The position numbers and the translations under genes were made by a program. A stretch of DNA of 5,249 nt from Treponema sp. (lineage in GTDB: Bacteria > Spirochaetota > Spirochaetia > Treponematales > Treponemataceae), in the NCBI GenBank assembly GCA_003455655.1, contig DMQP01000047.1, positions 1 through 5,249 on the forward strand, written 5' to 3'. This document shows, one piece after another, positions 1 through 5,249 of this stretch (the stretch's first letter is position 1; each line of letters begins with the position of its first letter). The notes beneath the pieces are model-generated. The model saw only the letters and a program-made list of their open reading frames with translations. It searched no databases and was not told where the DNA came from.

Positions 1-428
1 AGAGAAGCGCTGATTCTTTCAAGTACCTTCTTGCGGTCAAGAGGTTTAACAATGTAGTTCTTTGCACCAGCAAGGAGAGACTTTTTAACCAGTTCTTCTT
101 TACCCAGAGCACTTACCATAACAACACGTGCATTTTTGTCGAATGCAATAATCTGCTCAAGAGCAGTAATTCCATCCATACGTGGCATGGTAATATCCAT
201 TGTTACCAGATCGATATTGGGACATAATTCCTTGTACTTGTCAACGCCGTCCTTTCCATCTTCAGCTGTCGCAACAACTTCGTAACCATCACTGGTAAGG
301 ATCTGAGTCAGCTGCTTTGCAACGAACATAGAATCATCAACGATAAGCACGCGGAACTTTGAACCATCGAGTTTAACTCCCTCTGGCGGCCGATCATTTA
401 CTGTAGGAAAATCCTGTTTCGTCTTCAT
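1..428 (-). CDS. cheY: CheY chemotaxis response regulator (3' end cut by window edge)
   Basis: Cytoplasmic single-domain receiver protein. It takes a phosphoryl group from CheA and, as CheY-P, acts on the flagellar motor switch. The window holds 142 codons and no stop codon. Translation shows the acidic pair D31-D32 in VLIVDDS, the phosphoacceptor D78 in TMDITMPRMDG, S106 at the Thr/Ser switch position in VMVSALG, Y125, and invariant K128 in YIVKPL. The receiver begins near residue 25, so there is an N-terminal extension of about 20 residues compared with E. coli CheY. The fold looks complete through the last helix (LERISAS), so probably only a few residues are missing. The ATG at 428 is chosen because AAGGAG lies 6 nt upstream; another ATG at 430-432 is in a different frame. 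It is the last visible gene of the cheA operon, 13 bp after cheX. No DNA-binding or other output domain is present in the part seen. Family identity is very secure; its role as the main motor regulator is inferred from context. Confidence 0.96.
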   Translation of the reverse strand, partial: MKTKQDFPTVNDRPPEGVKLDGSKFRVLIVDDSMFVAKQLTQILTSDGYEVVATAEDGKDGVDKYKELCPNIDLVTMDITMPRMDGITALEQIIAFDKNARVVMVSALGKEELVKKSLLAGAKNYIVKPLDRKKVLERISAS

Positions 429-434
429 TCATAA

Positions 435-440
435 CTCCTT
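435..440 (-). promoter_or_regulatory. Shine-Dalgarno site of cheY
   Basis: AAGGAG on the minus strand lies 6 nt before the ATG at 428. It sits in the 13-bp gap right after the cheX stop (TAA at 444-442). It decides between two overlapping ATGs (432 and 428): only the frame from 428 encodes the receiver domain. Confidence 0.85.
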
Positions 441-441
441 A

Positions 442-924
442 TTATGTACGCTCGCGAATTGCGACGTTGACTTCAATTTTTCCGTATTCCGACAAAAGCG
501 GAACAATGAGTGCTTCGACATTTTCGTCTGTTCCACCCAAAGCTGCAATTTCCATATTTTCACCAACAAAAAGTGCTGGCGGAGTCAAGTCGAACTTGAA
601 TCCAAGCTCGTGCAGTTTAGTAACTGCCTGAGCAGTAATGAGGTTAGCAAGCTCAGAGATGGTTGCTTTTGCAAGGTCATCAAATTCGGGCAGTTTTTCG
701 CCGTTCATCTGTGACGCAATGTTCAATGCAGTTTCAAAAGTCATGTCAAACAAAACACGACCTTCAACATCACCTGCAAGACCTACAAGTGCAGCAACAC
801 CCATAACTGGCATTGCAGTTGACTTAAGGTACAAGTCACCTCGCTTTACCTCAGCCCCTCCAAGAACTTCTTTCAGAACTCTGTATGAAGTTTCGACAAA
901 TGGGTTAATGTACTCGACTCTCAT
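442..924 (-). CDS. cheX: CheX, CheY-phosphate phosphatase
   Basis: A 160-residue cytoplasmic protein of the CheC/CheX/FliY phosphatase family that dephosphorylates CheY-P and so ends the signal. What is seen: an alpha/beta protein with one family-type active-site helix, ISELANLITAQA, giving the E91-x-x-N94 pair. In characterised members this Glu and Asn contact CheY and orient the attacking water. CheC usually has two such helices and CheX one; only one is evident here, and the length fits CheX. The segment VGLAGDVEGRVLFDM (about 47-61) matches the typical beta-hairpin region preceding the helix. Many treponemes and Borrelia use CheX where enterobacteria use CheZ, and no CheZ is visible. The start is ATG 924, with AGGGGG 8 nt upstream. 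It sits 27 bp after the cheW-cheR-like gene and 13 bp before cheY, its expected substrate, so co-expression is likely. Confidence 0.93.
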   Translation of the reverse strand: MRVEYINPFVETSYRVLKEVLGGAEVKRGDLYLKSTAMPVMGVAALVGLAGDVEGRVLFDMTFETALNIASQMNGEKLPEFDDLAKATISELANLITAQAVTKLHELGFKFDLTPPALFVGENMEIAALGGTDENVEALIVPLLSEYGKIEVNVAIRERT

Positions 925-932
925 GCAAATAT

Positions 933-938
933 CCCCCT
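933..938 (-). promoter_or_regulatory. Shine-Dalgarno site of cheX
   Basis: AGGGGG on the minus strand, 8 nt before the cheX ATG, lies in the 27-bp gap after the cheW-cheR-like stop codon. It is a G-rich variant of the GGAGG core. I see no hairpin or promoter in this gap, which supports read-through from cheA. Confidence 0.7.
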
Positions 939-951
939 AATAGGTAATTGT

Positions 952-2397
952 TTATTTTTTTGTATATACAGCTACCGAGCCAGAATTCTGTTTCTTCCAA
1001 CCAACAGCAGTAATATCCTCGTTGTCGCCAACAATTGCAATACCATTACCTTTAACTTTTTCTTCAAAGTCAGTAAGCAATGTTCTCTGAGAATCTTCCG
1101 GTAAGAAGGAAACCAGATCGCGACAGAAGACAATGTCTATATCTGGCAACGTGTTGGTATGCACGCAGTCATGATATTCAAACATTATCATGTCTTTAAT
1201 TTCTTTAGAGAAAGTATACTCCCCTGTGACGGTTTTTGTCAAATAGGGCTGATACCAGTCTGTAGAAACTTCTTCGGGAACACTGAGCAACGGAGCGTTT
1301 GAAACACTCAGCAAATCAATGTCGTGAGCATAAATGCGCACGTTAGAGTTAGGATACCGTTTTTTAAGCAGACATGCAAGAGAGTAAGATTCGTATCCTT
1401 TTCCACAACCAGCGTTCCAAACTACAATCGTTTTTGCAGGATTGTCTGGTAAAGCGGCGGCAATTTCATTCGCAAAAGATTCAGACCACCATGTTGAGTT
1501 AAAACGTGAATAGAAAGGAGCAAGGAAAGCGTCTGCATCAGCTTCGTTTTGCAACTGAGTATTTTCTTTACCGCGTTCCTGAATCCACTGTTCATAGCGC
1601 TGTTTAACCCAAGGCTCTGTTATGCCGTTAACGGTAAACTTTTTAAGAGTCTTAAGTGAATCAACAATAAAGGTGTAGTCTATATCTGCTTGGGGAGCAG
1701 CATTTTCTTCTGGAGCCTGTTCACTTTCTTGAGCAGAGTCTCCTTCTACCTGTGCTGCTTGTTGCATTGCCTGTTGAGCTGCCTGGTAGTGCTGCATCTG
1801 AGCTGACTGCTGAGCATACTGAGCTTCTTCTTCTGCAGTACGGCGACCAAAGATGCGGTCTATGTCAAGCAAAACAAAGAGGCGGTTATCTGCTTCAACA
1901 ACACCATAAATGTATTTGATGTTAATGTCACCAAACAAAGGATGGGGTGGCTGAATGGTTGAACTCTGAATACCAATAACACGATCAATTACATCAACAA
2001 CCACACCAAAAGTCTGGTCACCAACAGTAACAATGAGCATGTTTTCAAGTGCATTATCGGGTTTAGGCTGTACCGGAACATTAAAGAAGAGGCGCAAGTC
2101 TATAACAGGAATAATGTCACCACGAAGGTTATGAACACCGCGAACAAAAGGCATTGTGTTGGGCACATAGGTAAAGTGTCCAGCCTTTGCAATTTCCTTT
2201 ACTTTGAGAATGTCGATTGCGTAATCTTTTCCGGCAAGAGAGAACGTGACCATGCGGAAGTCAACATTGGCCATCATTGCTTTCTGACGGTCAAGCTCTT
2301 CCTGTGTCAGCTGCTCGTTATTGTCGTCGTTTCCTGCTACCTGAGCCATTTTGGCTAACTGGGCAACAGCTGCATTAAATGAACTCTGAGCTGCCAT
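952..2397 (-). CDS. cheW: CheW-CheR-like fusion: chemoreceptor coupling protein with a degenerate methyltransferase domain
   Basis: A 481-residue cytoplasmic protein, about three times the length of ordinary CheW. Residues 1-45 are a polar, probably helical extension. Residues about 46-186 are a CheW (SH3-like) domain with the typical VRGVHNLRGDIIPVIDLR (85-102) and a second half ending LLDIDRIFG. Residues about 187-238 are a Gln/Ala/Glu-rich linker. Residues about 240-480 resemble CheR: FNSTWWSE (299-306) matches the TNLTxFFRE region, WNAGCGKGYESYSLA (327-341) the SAM-binding loop, YAHDID (356-361) the acidic loop, and VFCRDLVSF (423-431) the FCRNVMIY motif. By my alignment from memory, the catalytic Arg and Tyr of CheR are Ser305 and Phe431 here, STGEE is GKGYE, and the Asn of CRN is Asp427, so methyltransferase activity is doubtful. 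Such CheW-CheR-like fusions are known in treponemes, where a structural role in the receptor array has been proposed. ATG 2397 overlaps the cheA stop by one base (TAATG), with AGGAG 6 nt upstream. Confidence 0.94.
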   Translation of the reverse strand: MAAQSSFNAAVAQLAKMAQVAGNDDNNEQLTQEELDRQKAMMANVDFRMVTFSLAGKDYAIDILKVKEIAKAGHFTYVPNTMPFVRGVHNLRGDIIPVIDLRLFFNVPVQPKPDNALENMLIVTVGDQTFGVVVDVIDRVIGIQSSTIQPPHPLFGDINIKYIYGVVEADNRLFVLLDIDRIFGRRTAEEEAQYAQQSAQMQHYQAAQQAMQQAAQVEGDSAQESEQAPEENAAPQADIDYTFIVDSLKTLKKFTVNGITEPWVKQRYEQWIQERGKENTQLQNEADADAFLAPFYSRFNSTWWSESFANEIAAALPDNPAKTIVVWNAGCGKGYESYSLACLLKKRYPNSNVRIYAHDIDLLSVSNAPLLSVPEEVSTDWYQPYLTKTVTGEYTFSKEIKDMIMFEYHDCVHTNTLPDIDIVFCRDLVSFLPEDSQRTLLTDFEEKVKGNGIAIVGDNEDITAVGWKKQNSGSVAVYTKK

Positions 2398-4802
2398 TAG
2401 TTACTCCTACTTGCAAACATAGCTGCTTCTTCACGGTTTTGCTGAGCCGACAGTTCCTGGCGTACACCCAGTTCAAGCAGCTGGCTTACGTCTATAATGA
2501 GCGAAACAGAACCATCACCAAGAATAGATGCACCGGCAATACCCGGAGAAGTGGTAAACTGATCGCGCAAAGGCTTAATAACAACATCTTCTTCGCCAAT
2601 AAGCTCGTCTACCATTACGCCGATTTTCTTTTCCTGAGAACCAACGATAACAATAAAGCTCCATTCATCATCTTTTGTGTTACGGATGTTGAACAAGCGG
2701 TTAAGGCGCAGAATTGAAATAACTTCATTACGAACGTTAAGAACTTCGTAGTTGTCGATTGTGTTGATAGTATCTTTTTTGATACGCTGACTTTCGATAA
2801 CGTTTGCAATAGGAATAGAGTAAACTTCTTTTCCAACGCGAACCAAAAGACCCTGAATAATTGCAAGGGTAAGTGGCAGACGAATGCTGAACTTTGTGCC
2901 CTTGTGCAGAGTACTGGTAATGTTGATAGTTCCCTTGAGTTTTTCAACCATTGTCTTAACAACATCAAGACCAACACCACGACCAGATACATTTGAGATT
3001 TTATCAGCGGTAGAGAAGCCCGGCTGGAAAATCATATTATATGCTTCTTGATCAGACAGAATCTTTGAAGGATGAATAAGTCCTTTTTTGATTGCCTTTT
3101 CACGGATTTTATTAACATCAATACCAGCACCGTCATCAACAATGTCAATGACAATCATGTTGCCTTCGTTAGATGCTTTAAGCAAGAGCGTACCGGTTTC
3201 TTCTTTTCCCATGGACTTGCGTACTTCGGGAGGTTCAATACCGTGGTCAACAGAGTTACGAACACAGTGCATGATAGGATCAAGCAAGTCTTCAACAACT
3301 GACTTATCAAGTTCTGTATCTTCACCTTCAAGCACCAAATTAACTTTGCGTCCTAAGTCACGGCTTAAATCGCGTACAACACGGGGGAAGCGGTTAAAGA
3401 TTTGTCCGATGGGAACCATGCGGATCTTCATAACGCCTTCCTGGAGTTCACTTGCAATACGACCCAGATTCTGTGTTGTTGAACGGTTTTTACTTGCTGC
3501 CGATTTGTATTCACTTTCGAAAGAATCAAACCAGTTAAAGAGGTCTGAGTATTCTTCCTGAACTTTCTGGCGTAATGTCTTAGCATTAGCACCAGTCTGC
3601 ATTTCTTCAAAATACTTGGGAAGAGTGTCAAAGAGTTTGCGAACACGCTCTTTGTAAGAGTTGTTCATGTCGCGCAGTTTAACCTGTAAATCTGCCATCT
3701 GAAGACCTGACTGGTTGAATGCAGCCTTTGTAATAACGGTTTCAGAAACAAGGTTAAGCAGGTTATCGATACGGCGTGAATCAACACGGAGAATTGAACC
3801 GCCCTGATTTGCATTATGAGTTGTGTTAGTAGCAGGAGCAGCGGGCTTTTTAGTCTGAGTTGCCTGAGCAATAGGTGCAGCTGGAGCTTCTTCCTCTTCT
3901 TTTGGTTCAGGGGCAGGAGCTTCTGCAACAGGTGCACTTACTTTTTCTGCAACAGGTTCTGCTTTAACTGGAGCGGCTGCTTTCTGTTCAAAAGGACGTG
4001 CATCGGTAATGAGCGTTACATCACTCAAGAAAGCGGTATCTTCAAGTTCTGCGGCAGAACAAGTTGTTGCAATGTAATAAACTACTTGGAAATGGAACTC
4101 GTCTTCATACAGTTCATCAAAATCGGGAACTGTTTTAAGCACAGAGCCACAGTTTTTAAGAGCTGCAAATACTTGAATACCACCAACACTATTCATGGGG
4201 TTAGATTCATCGAAGGTGACATTTACAGACCACAATTTTGCTCCGTCAGGACAAGCTGACTTCATTTCTTCGATATCGTCATCGCTAAGGGTTGGTAATG
4301 GAGGAACCTCAGCATTTGCTTCTGCAACAGGCTGTGGAGCGGGTGCAGGTGCAGGTGCCGGTTTTGCGGCAGCAGCAGTTTTTGCTCCTTTTTTCTTAGA
4401 GTCTTTTGCAGGCAGATAACTCTTTATTTGTTCGATAGTTGGAGTAACATCTTCCTGATAAACAGAACCGTTACTACGGGCATCGAGCATAGCTTTAATA
4501 ATGTCAATTGAGGTAAGGAGCACATCGACAATGGGCTCAGAAACAGCAACTGAACCACCGCGTAAAGCGTCAAGCAAATCCTCGACACTATGACAGAAGG
4601 TCGCAAGTTCTGTCATTTCTACAGTGGCAGAGCCGCCTTTAAGCGTATGTGCGGCACGGAATATCTCATCTATTGCGTCATGATTCGACGGATCGTTTTC
4701 AATGACAAGGATATTACTTTCGAGATTTTCTACTTGCTGTTCAGCTTCTGCAAAAAAGTCACGCAGTAATTCTTCATTGTTCGCATCAAGATAATCACTC
4801 AT
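2397..4802 (-). CDS. cheA: CheA chemotaxis histidine kinase
   Basis: An 801-residue class II histidine kinase of the chemoreceptor array. It autophosphorylates in trans and passes the phosphate to CheY. Domains: P1 Hpt (about 8-128) with phospho-acceptor H52 in RAAHTLKGGSA; a Pro/Ala linker (131-168) with a PAPAPAPAP run; a P2-like CheY-docking domain (about 170-270); a second Ala/Pro/Glu-rich linker (272-333); the P3 dimerisation region (about 335-460), from ILRVDSRRIDNLLNLVSE to VMKIRMVP; the P4 ATPase (about 464-645) with N-box HCVRNSVDHGIE (512-523), G1 DDGAGID (556-562), F-box FQPGFST (592-598) and G2 GRGVGLDVV (607-615); and the P5 CheW-like domain (about 646-780). All key kinase residues are present. 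P3 is about twice the usual length, with a charged helical insertion near 365-440. The protein is longer than E. coli CheA because of the linkers and P3. ATG 4802 is the only sensible start, since P1 begins at once, yet it has no Shine-Dalgarno. It is the first gene of the operon. Confidence 0.98.
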   Translation of the reverse strand: MSDYLDANNEELLRDFFAEAEQQVENLESNILVIENDPSNHDAIDEIFRAAHTLKGGSATVEMTELATFCHSVEDLLDALRGGSVAVSEPIVDVLLTSIDIIKAMLDARSNGSVYQEDVTPTIEQIKSYLPAKDSKKKGAKTAAAAKPAPAPAPAPQPVAEANAEVPPLPTLSDDDIEEMKSACPDGAKLWSVNVTFDESNPMNSVGGIQVFAALKNCGSVLKTVPDFDELYEDEFHFQVVYYIATTCSAAELEDTAFLSDVTLITDARPFEQKAAAPVKAEPVAEKVSAPVAEAPAPEPKEEEEAPAAPIAQATQTKKPAAPATNTTHNANQGGSILRVDSRRIDNLLNLVSETVITKAAFNQSGLQMADLQVKLRDMNNSYKERVRKLFDTLPKYFEEMQTGANAKTLRQKVQEEYSDLFNWFDSFESEYKSAASKNRSTTQNLGRIASELQEGVMKIRMVPIGQIFNRFPRVVRDLSRDLGRKVNLVLEGEDTELDKSVVEDLLDPIMHCVRNSVDHGIEPPEVRKSMGKEETGTLLLKASNEGNMIVIDIVDDGAGIDVNKIREKAIKKGLIHPSKILSDQEAYNMIFQPGFSTADKISNVSGRGVGLDVVKTMVEKLKGTINITSTLHKGTKFSIRLPLTLAIIQGLLVRVGKEVYSIPIANVIESQRIKKDTINTIDNYEVLNVRNEVISILRLNRLFNIRNTKDDEWSFIVIVGSQEKKIGVMVDELIGEEDVVIKPLRDQFTTSPGIAGASILGDGSVSLIIDVSQLLELGVRQELSAQQNREEAAMFASRSN
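2404..2408 (-). promoter_or_regulatory. Shine-Dalgarno site of the cheW-cheR-like gene, inside the cheA 3' end
   Basis: AGGAG lies within the last codons of cheA, 6 nt before the ATG at 2397. The cheA TAA (2399-2397) and this ATG (2397-2395) share one base. This arrangement favours translational coupling, so that kinase and coupling protein are made in a fixed ratio; the coupling is inferred. Confidence 0.8.
4336..4362 (-). repeat. Short hexamer tandem repeat in the first CheA linker
   Basis: About four imperfect copies of a hexamer (plus-strand GGTGCA; units GGAGCG, GGTGCA, GGTGCA, GGTGCC, then GGT). They encode the alternating Pro-Ala stretch near residues 148-156 of CheA. Because units are in-frame multiples of three, changes in copy number would only lengthen or shorten the flexible P1-P2 linker. 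Confidence 0.7.
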
Positions 4803-4810
4803 AATATACT

Positions 4811-4838
4811 ATTTTAATCGGTTACAAATATAAGTCAA
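4811..4838 (-). promoter_or_regulatory. Sigma70-type promoter of the che operon, probably giving a leaderless cheA mRNA
   Basis: On the minus strand, TTGACT (4838-4833; 5 of 6 to TTGACA) is followed by a 16-bp spacer and TAAAAT (4816-4811; 5 of 6 to TATAAT). Transcription would be expected to start about 7 nt on, near 4804-4802, which is at or just before the cheA ATG (4802). No Shine-Dalgarno is present between here and the ATG, consistent with a leaderless or near-leaderless message. The assignment is by motif only. Confidence 0.72.
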
Positions 4839-4850
4839 GGGAAAAACACC

Positions 4851-4869
4851 TTTTTTTTGCATTTTTTTT
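4851..4869 (-). promoter_or_regulatory. Two helically phased A8 tracts upstream of the cheA promoter (UP-element-like)
   Basis: Two runs of eight A on the minus strand (4858-4851 and 4869-4862; T8 on the plus strand) are separated by TGC, with starts 11 bp apart, about one helical turn. Relative to a start near 4804 they fall at about -47 to -54 and -58 to -65. This is where the RNA polymerase alpha C-terminal domain contacts UP elements, and phased A-tracts also bend DNA. Function is inferred from position and composition. Confidence 0.5.
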
Positions 4870-4874
4870 CAATT

Positions 4875-4880
4875 TATTAT
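4875..4880 (+). promoter_or_regulatory. Candidate -10 element for the divergent exported-protein gene
   Basis: TATTAT (5 of 6 to TATAAT) lies about 55 nt before the GTG at 4936. No convincing -35 is visible at 16-18 bp upstream, only the T-rich tracts, so this is a weak call. If used, the leader would be about 50 nt and the same A/T tracts would sit between the two divergent promoters. Confidence 0.3.
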
Positions 4881-4924
4881 TAGAAGAAATATGCCGAAAT
4901 TTGAAGGGTAAACGCATGTTTTCC

Positions 4925-4930
4925 TGGAGG
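4925..4930 (+). promoter_or_regulatory. Shine-Dalgarno site fixing a GTG start
   Basis: TGGAGG lies 5 nt before GTG 4936. This strong site, plus the immediate start of a signal peptide, supports GTG as the start codon. No in-frame ATG offers a better start. Confidence 0.8.
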
Positions 4931-4935
4931 ATATT

Positions 4936-5249
4936 GTGAAAAAAAGCCTTTTTGCAGCCCTAGCCTGCCTTTTATGCCTTTCGAGCGCCCAAGCCCTTGA
5001 TTTTAGCGGTTATGCAGGAATTTTAGGAGATTACAACGGTTCAGTCGGAAATACAGGATACGACAATAACCTGACACTACAGGGATTTTTAGCAGCTCAG
5101 ATTGATTTTAACGGAAAATTCATCTTTAGAGGTGAATTCAACATAGAAACAGCGGATTTATTCGACAGCGAAAACAATCCGTTAAAGCCAACCACAAAAA
5201 ACACCATTTTTCAGGTGGGAGAATTTTCTGTTACCTGGCACCTGTCTTC
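4936..5249 (+). CDS. Exported beta-strand-rich protein of unknown function (5' part only)
   Basis: The window holds the first 104 codons plus two bases; the gene runs off the right edge. Residues 1-20 form a classic signal peptide: MKKS, a hydrophobic core of Leu/Ala/Cys, then SSAQA before Leu21, a good signal-peptidase I site. Cys11 and Cys14 lie inside the hydrophobic core, too early for a convincing lipobox, so a lipoprotein is less likely. The mature part starts LDFSGYAGILGDYNGS, is rich in Gly, Asn, Asp and aromatics, and shows alternating hydrophobic/polar stretches (about 47-70 and 91-102). This suggests beta-strands, as in an outer-membrane barrel or periplasmic beta protein. I do not recognise a family. 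The gene is divergent from cheA across 133 bp. A link with chemotaxis is not shown; shared regulation from the intergenic region is possible only. Confidence 0.82.
   Translation, partial: MKKSLFAALACLLCLSSAQALDFSGYAGILGDYNGSVGNTGYDNNLTLQGFLAAQIDFNGKFIFRGEFNIETADLFDSENNPLKPTTKNTIFQVGEFSVTWHLS

Noticed and set aside
638..940. Open plus-strand frame of 100 codons opposite cheX
   Set aside because: It lies entirely antisense to a well-conserved gene, has a Ser/Thr/Arg/Pro-rich composition typical of reverse-frame translation, and shows no domain.
952..2397. Frameshift or assembly-error fusion of separate cheW and cheR genes
   Set aside because: The frame is continuous with a typical linker, there is no internal SD-ATG before the CheR-like part, and the same fusion is known in other treponemes.
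3088..3561. Open plus-strand frame of 157 codons opposite cheA
   Set aside because: It is antisense to the kinase core (P3-P4) of cheA, is Ser/Arg/Pro-rich, and has no recognisable motif. The cheA frame explains the sequence fully.
3816..4259. Cys/Phe/Ser-rich plus-strand frame opposite the CheA linker and P2
   Set aside because: Its odd composition follows from being the complement of the Ala/Pro/Glu-rich linker codons. It is a shadow frame, not a cysteine-rich peptide gene.
4842..4858. Possible intrinsic terminator (A5-CACC-T8) in the intergenic region
   Set aside because: The stem would be A:T only with no GC pairs, and no plus-strand gene ends there. The promoter and A-tract reading fits better.
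4936..4995. Lipoprotein signal in the divergent gene (Cys11 or Cys14)
   Set aside because: The cysteines occur inside the hydrophobic core, only 11-14 residues from the start, without a good lipobox. The later SSAQA site suits signal peptidase I.
1..5249. CRISPR array, tRNA or rRNA genes, insertion sequences, defence genes
   Set aside because: No spaced repeats, tRNA-like cloverleaf, transposase or terminal inverted repeats were seen. Coding density of the chemotaxis genes leaves almost no room for them.

Overview
The window most likely comes from a spirochaete of the genus Treponema. It carries the gene order cheA - cheW - cheX - cheY on one strand, the cheW product is fused to a CheR-like domain, and the CheY phosphatase is of the CheX type. 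This combination is characteristic of treponemes (the same order is known from T. pallidum and T. denticola). Base composition looks moderate (GC roughly low-to-mid 40s by eye), which does not fix the species.

Layout: nearly the whole window (1-4802) is a tightly packed minus-strand operon, read from right to left. cheA (4802 to 2397) overlaps the cheW-cheR-like gene (2397 to 952) by one base. A 27-bp gap leads to cheX (924 to 442), and a 13-bp gap leads to cheY (428 to the window edge, probably lacking only its last few codons). Each downstream gene has a clear Shine-Dalgarno sequence, but cheA has none. A good sigma70-type promoter lies so close to the cheA ATG that the mRNA may be leaderless. 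A 133-bp intergenic region (4803-4935) with two phased T8/A8 tracts separates the operon from a divergent plus-strand gene that begins at GTG 4936 and runs off the right edge. That gene encodes an exported, beta-strand-rich protein that I do not recognise.

How the genes work together: CheA is the receptor-coupled histidine kinase. The CheW domain of the fusion couples it to chemoreceptors. CheY carries the phosphoryl signal to the periplasmic-flagella motor, and CheX removes the phosphate. The CheR-like half of the fusion keeps the methyltransferase fold signature, but residues matching catalytic positions of true CheR are replaced, so it is probably structural. No CheB and no canonical CheR gene is visible here.

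Most of this is a recognised treponemal chemotaxis locus rather than a new system. The points most worth a second look are the degenerate CheR-like domain, the enlarged CheA dimerisation region, the apparently leaderless cheA promoter with upstream A-tracts, and the unidentified divergent exported protein.
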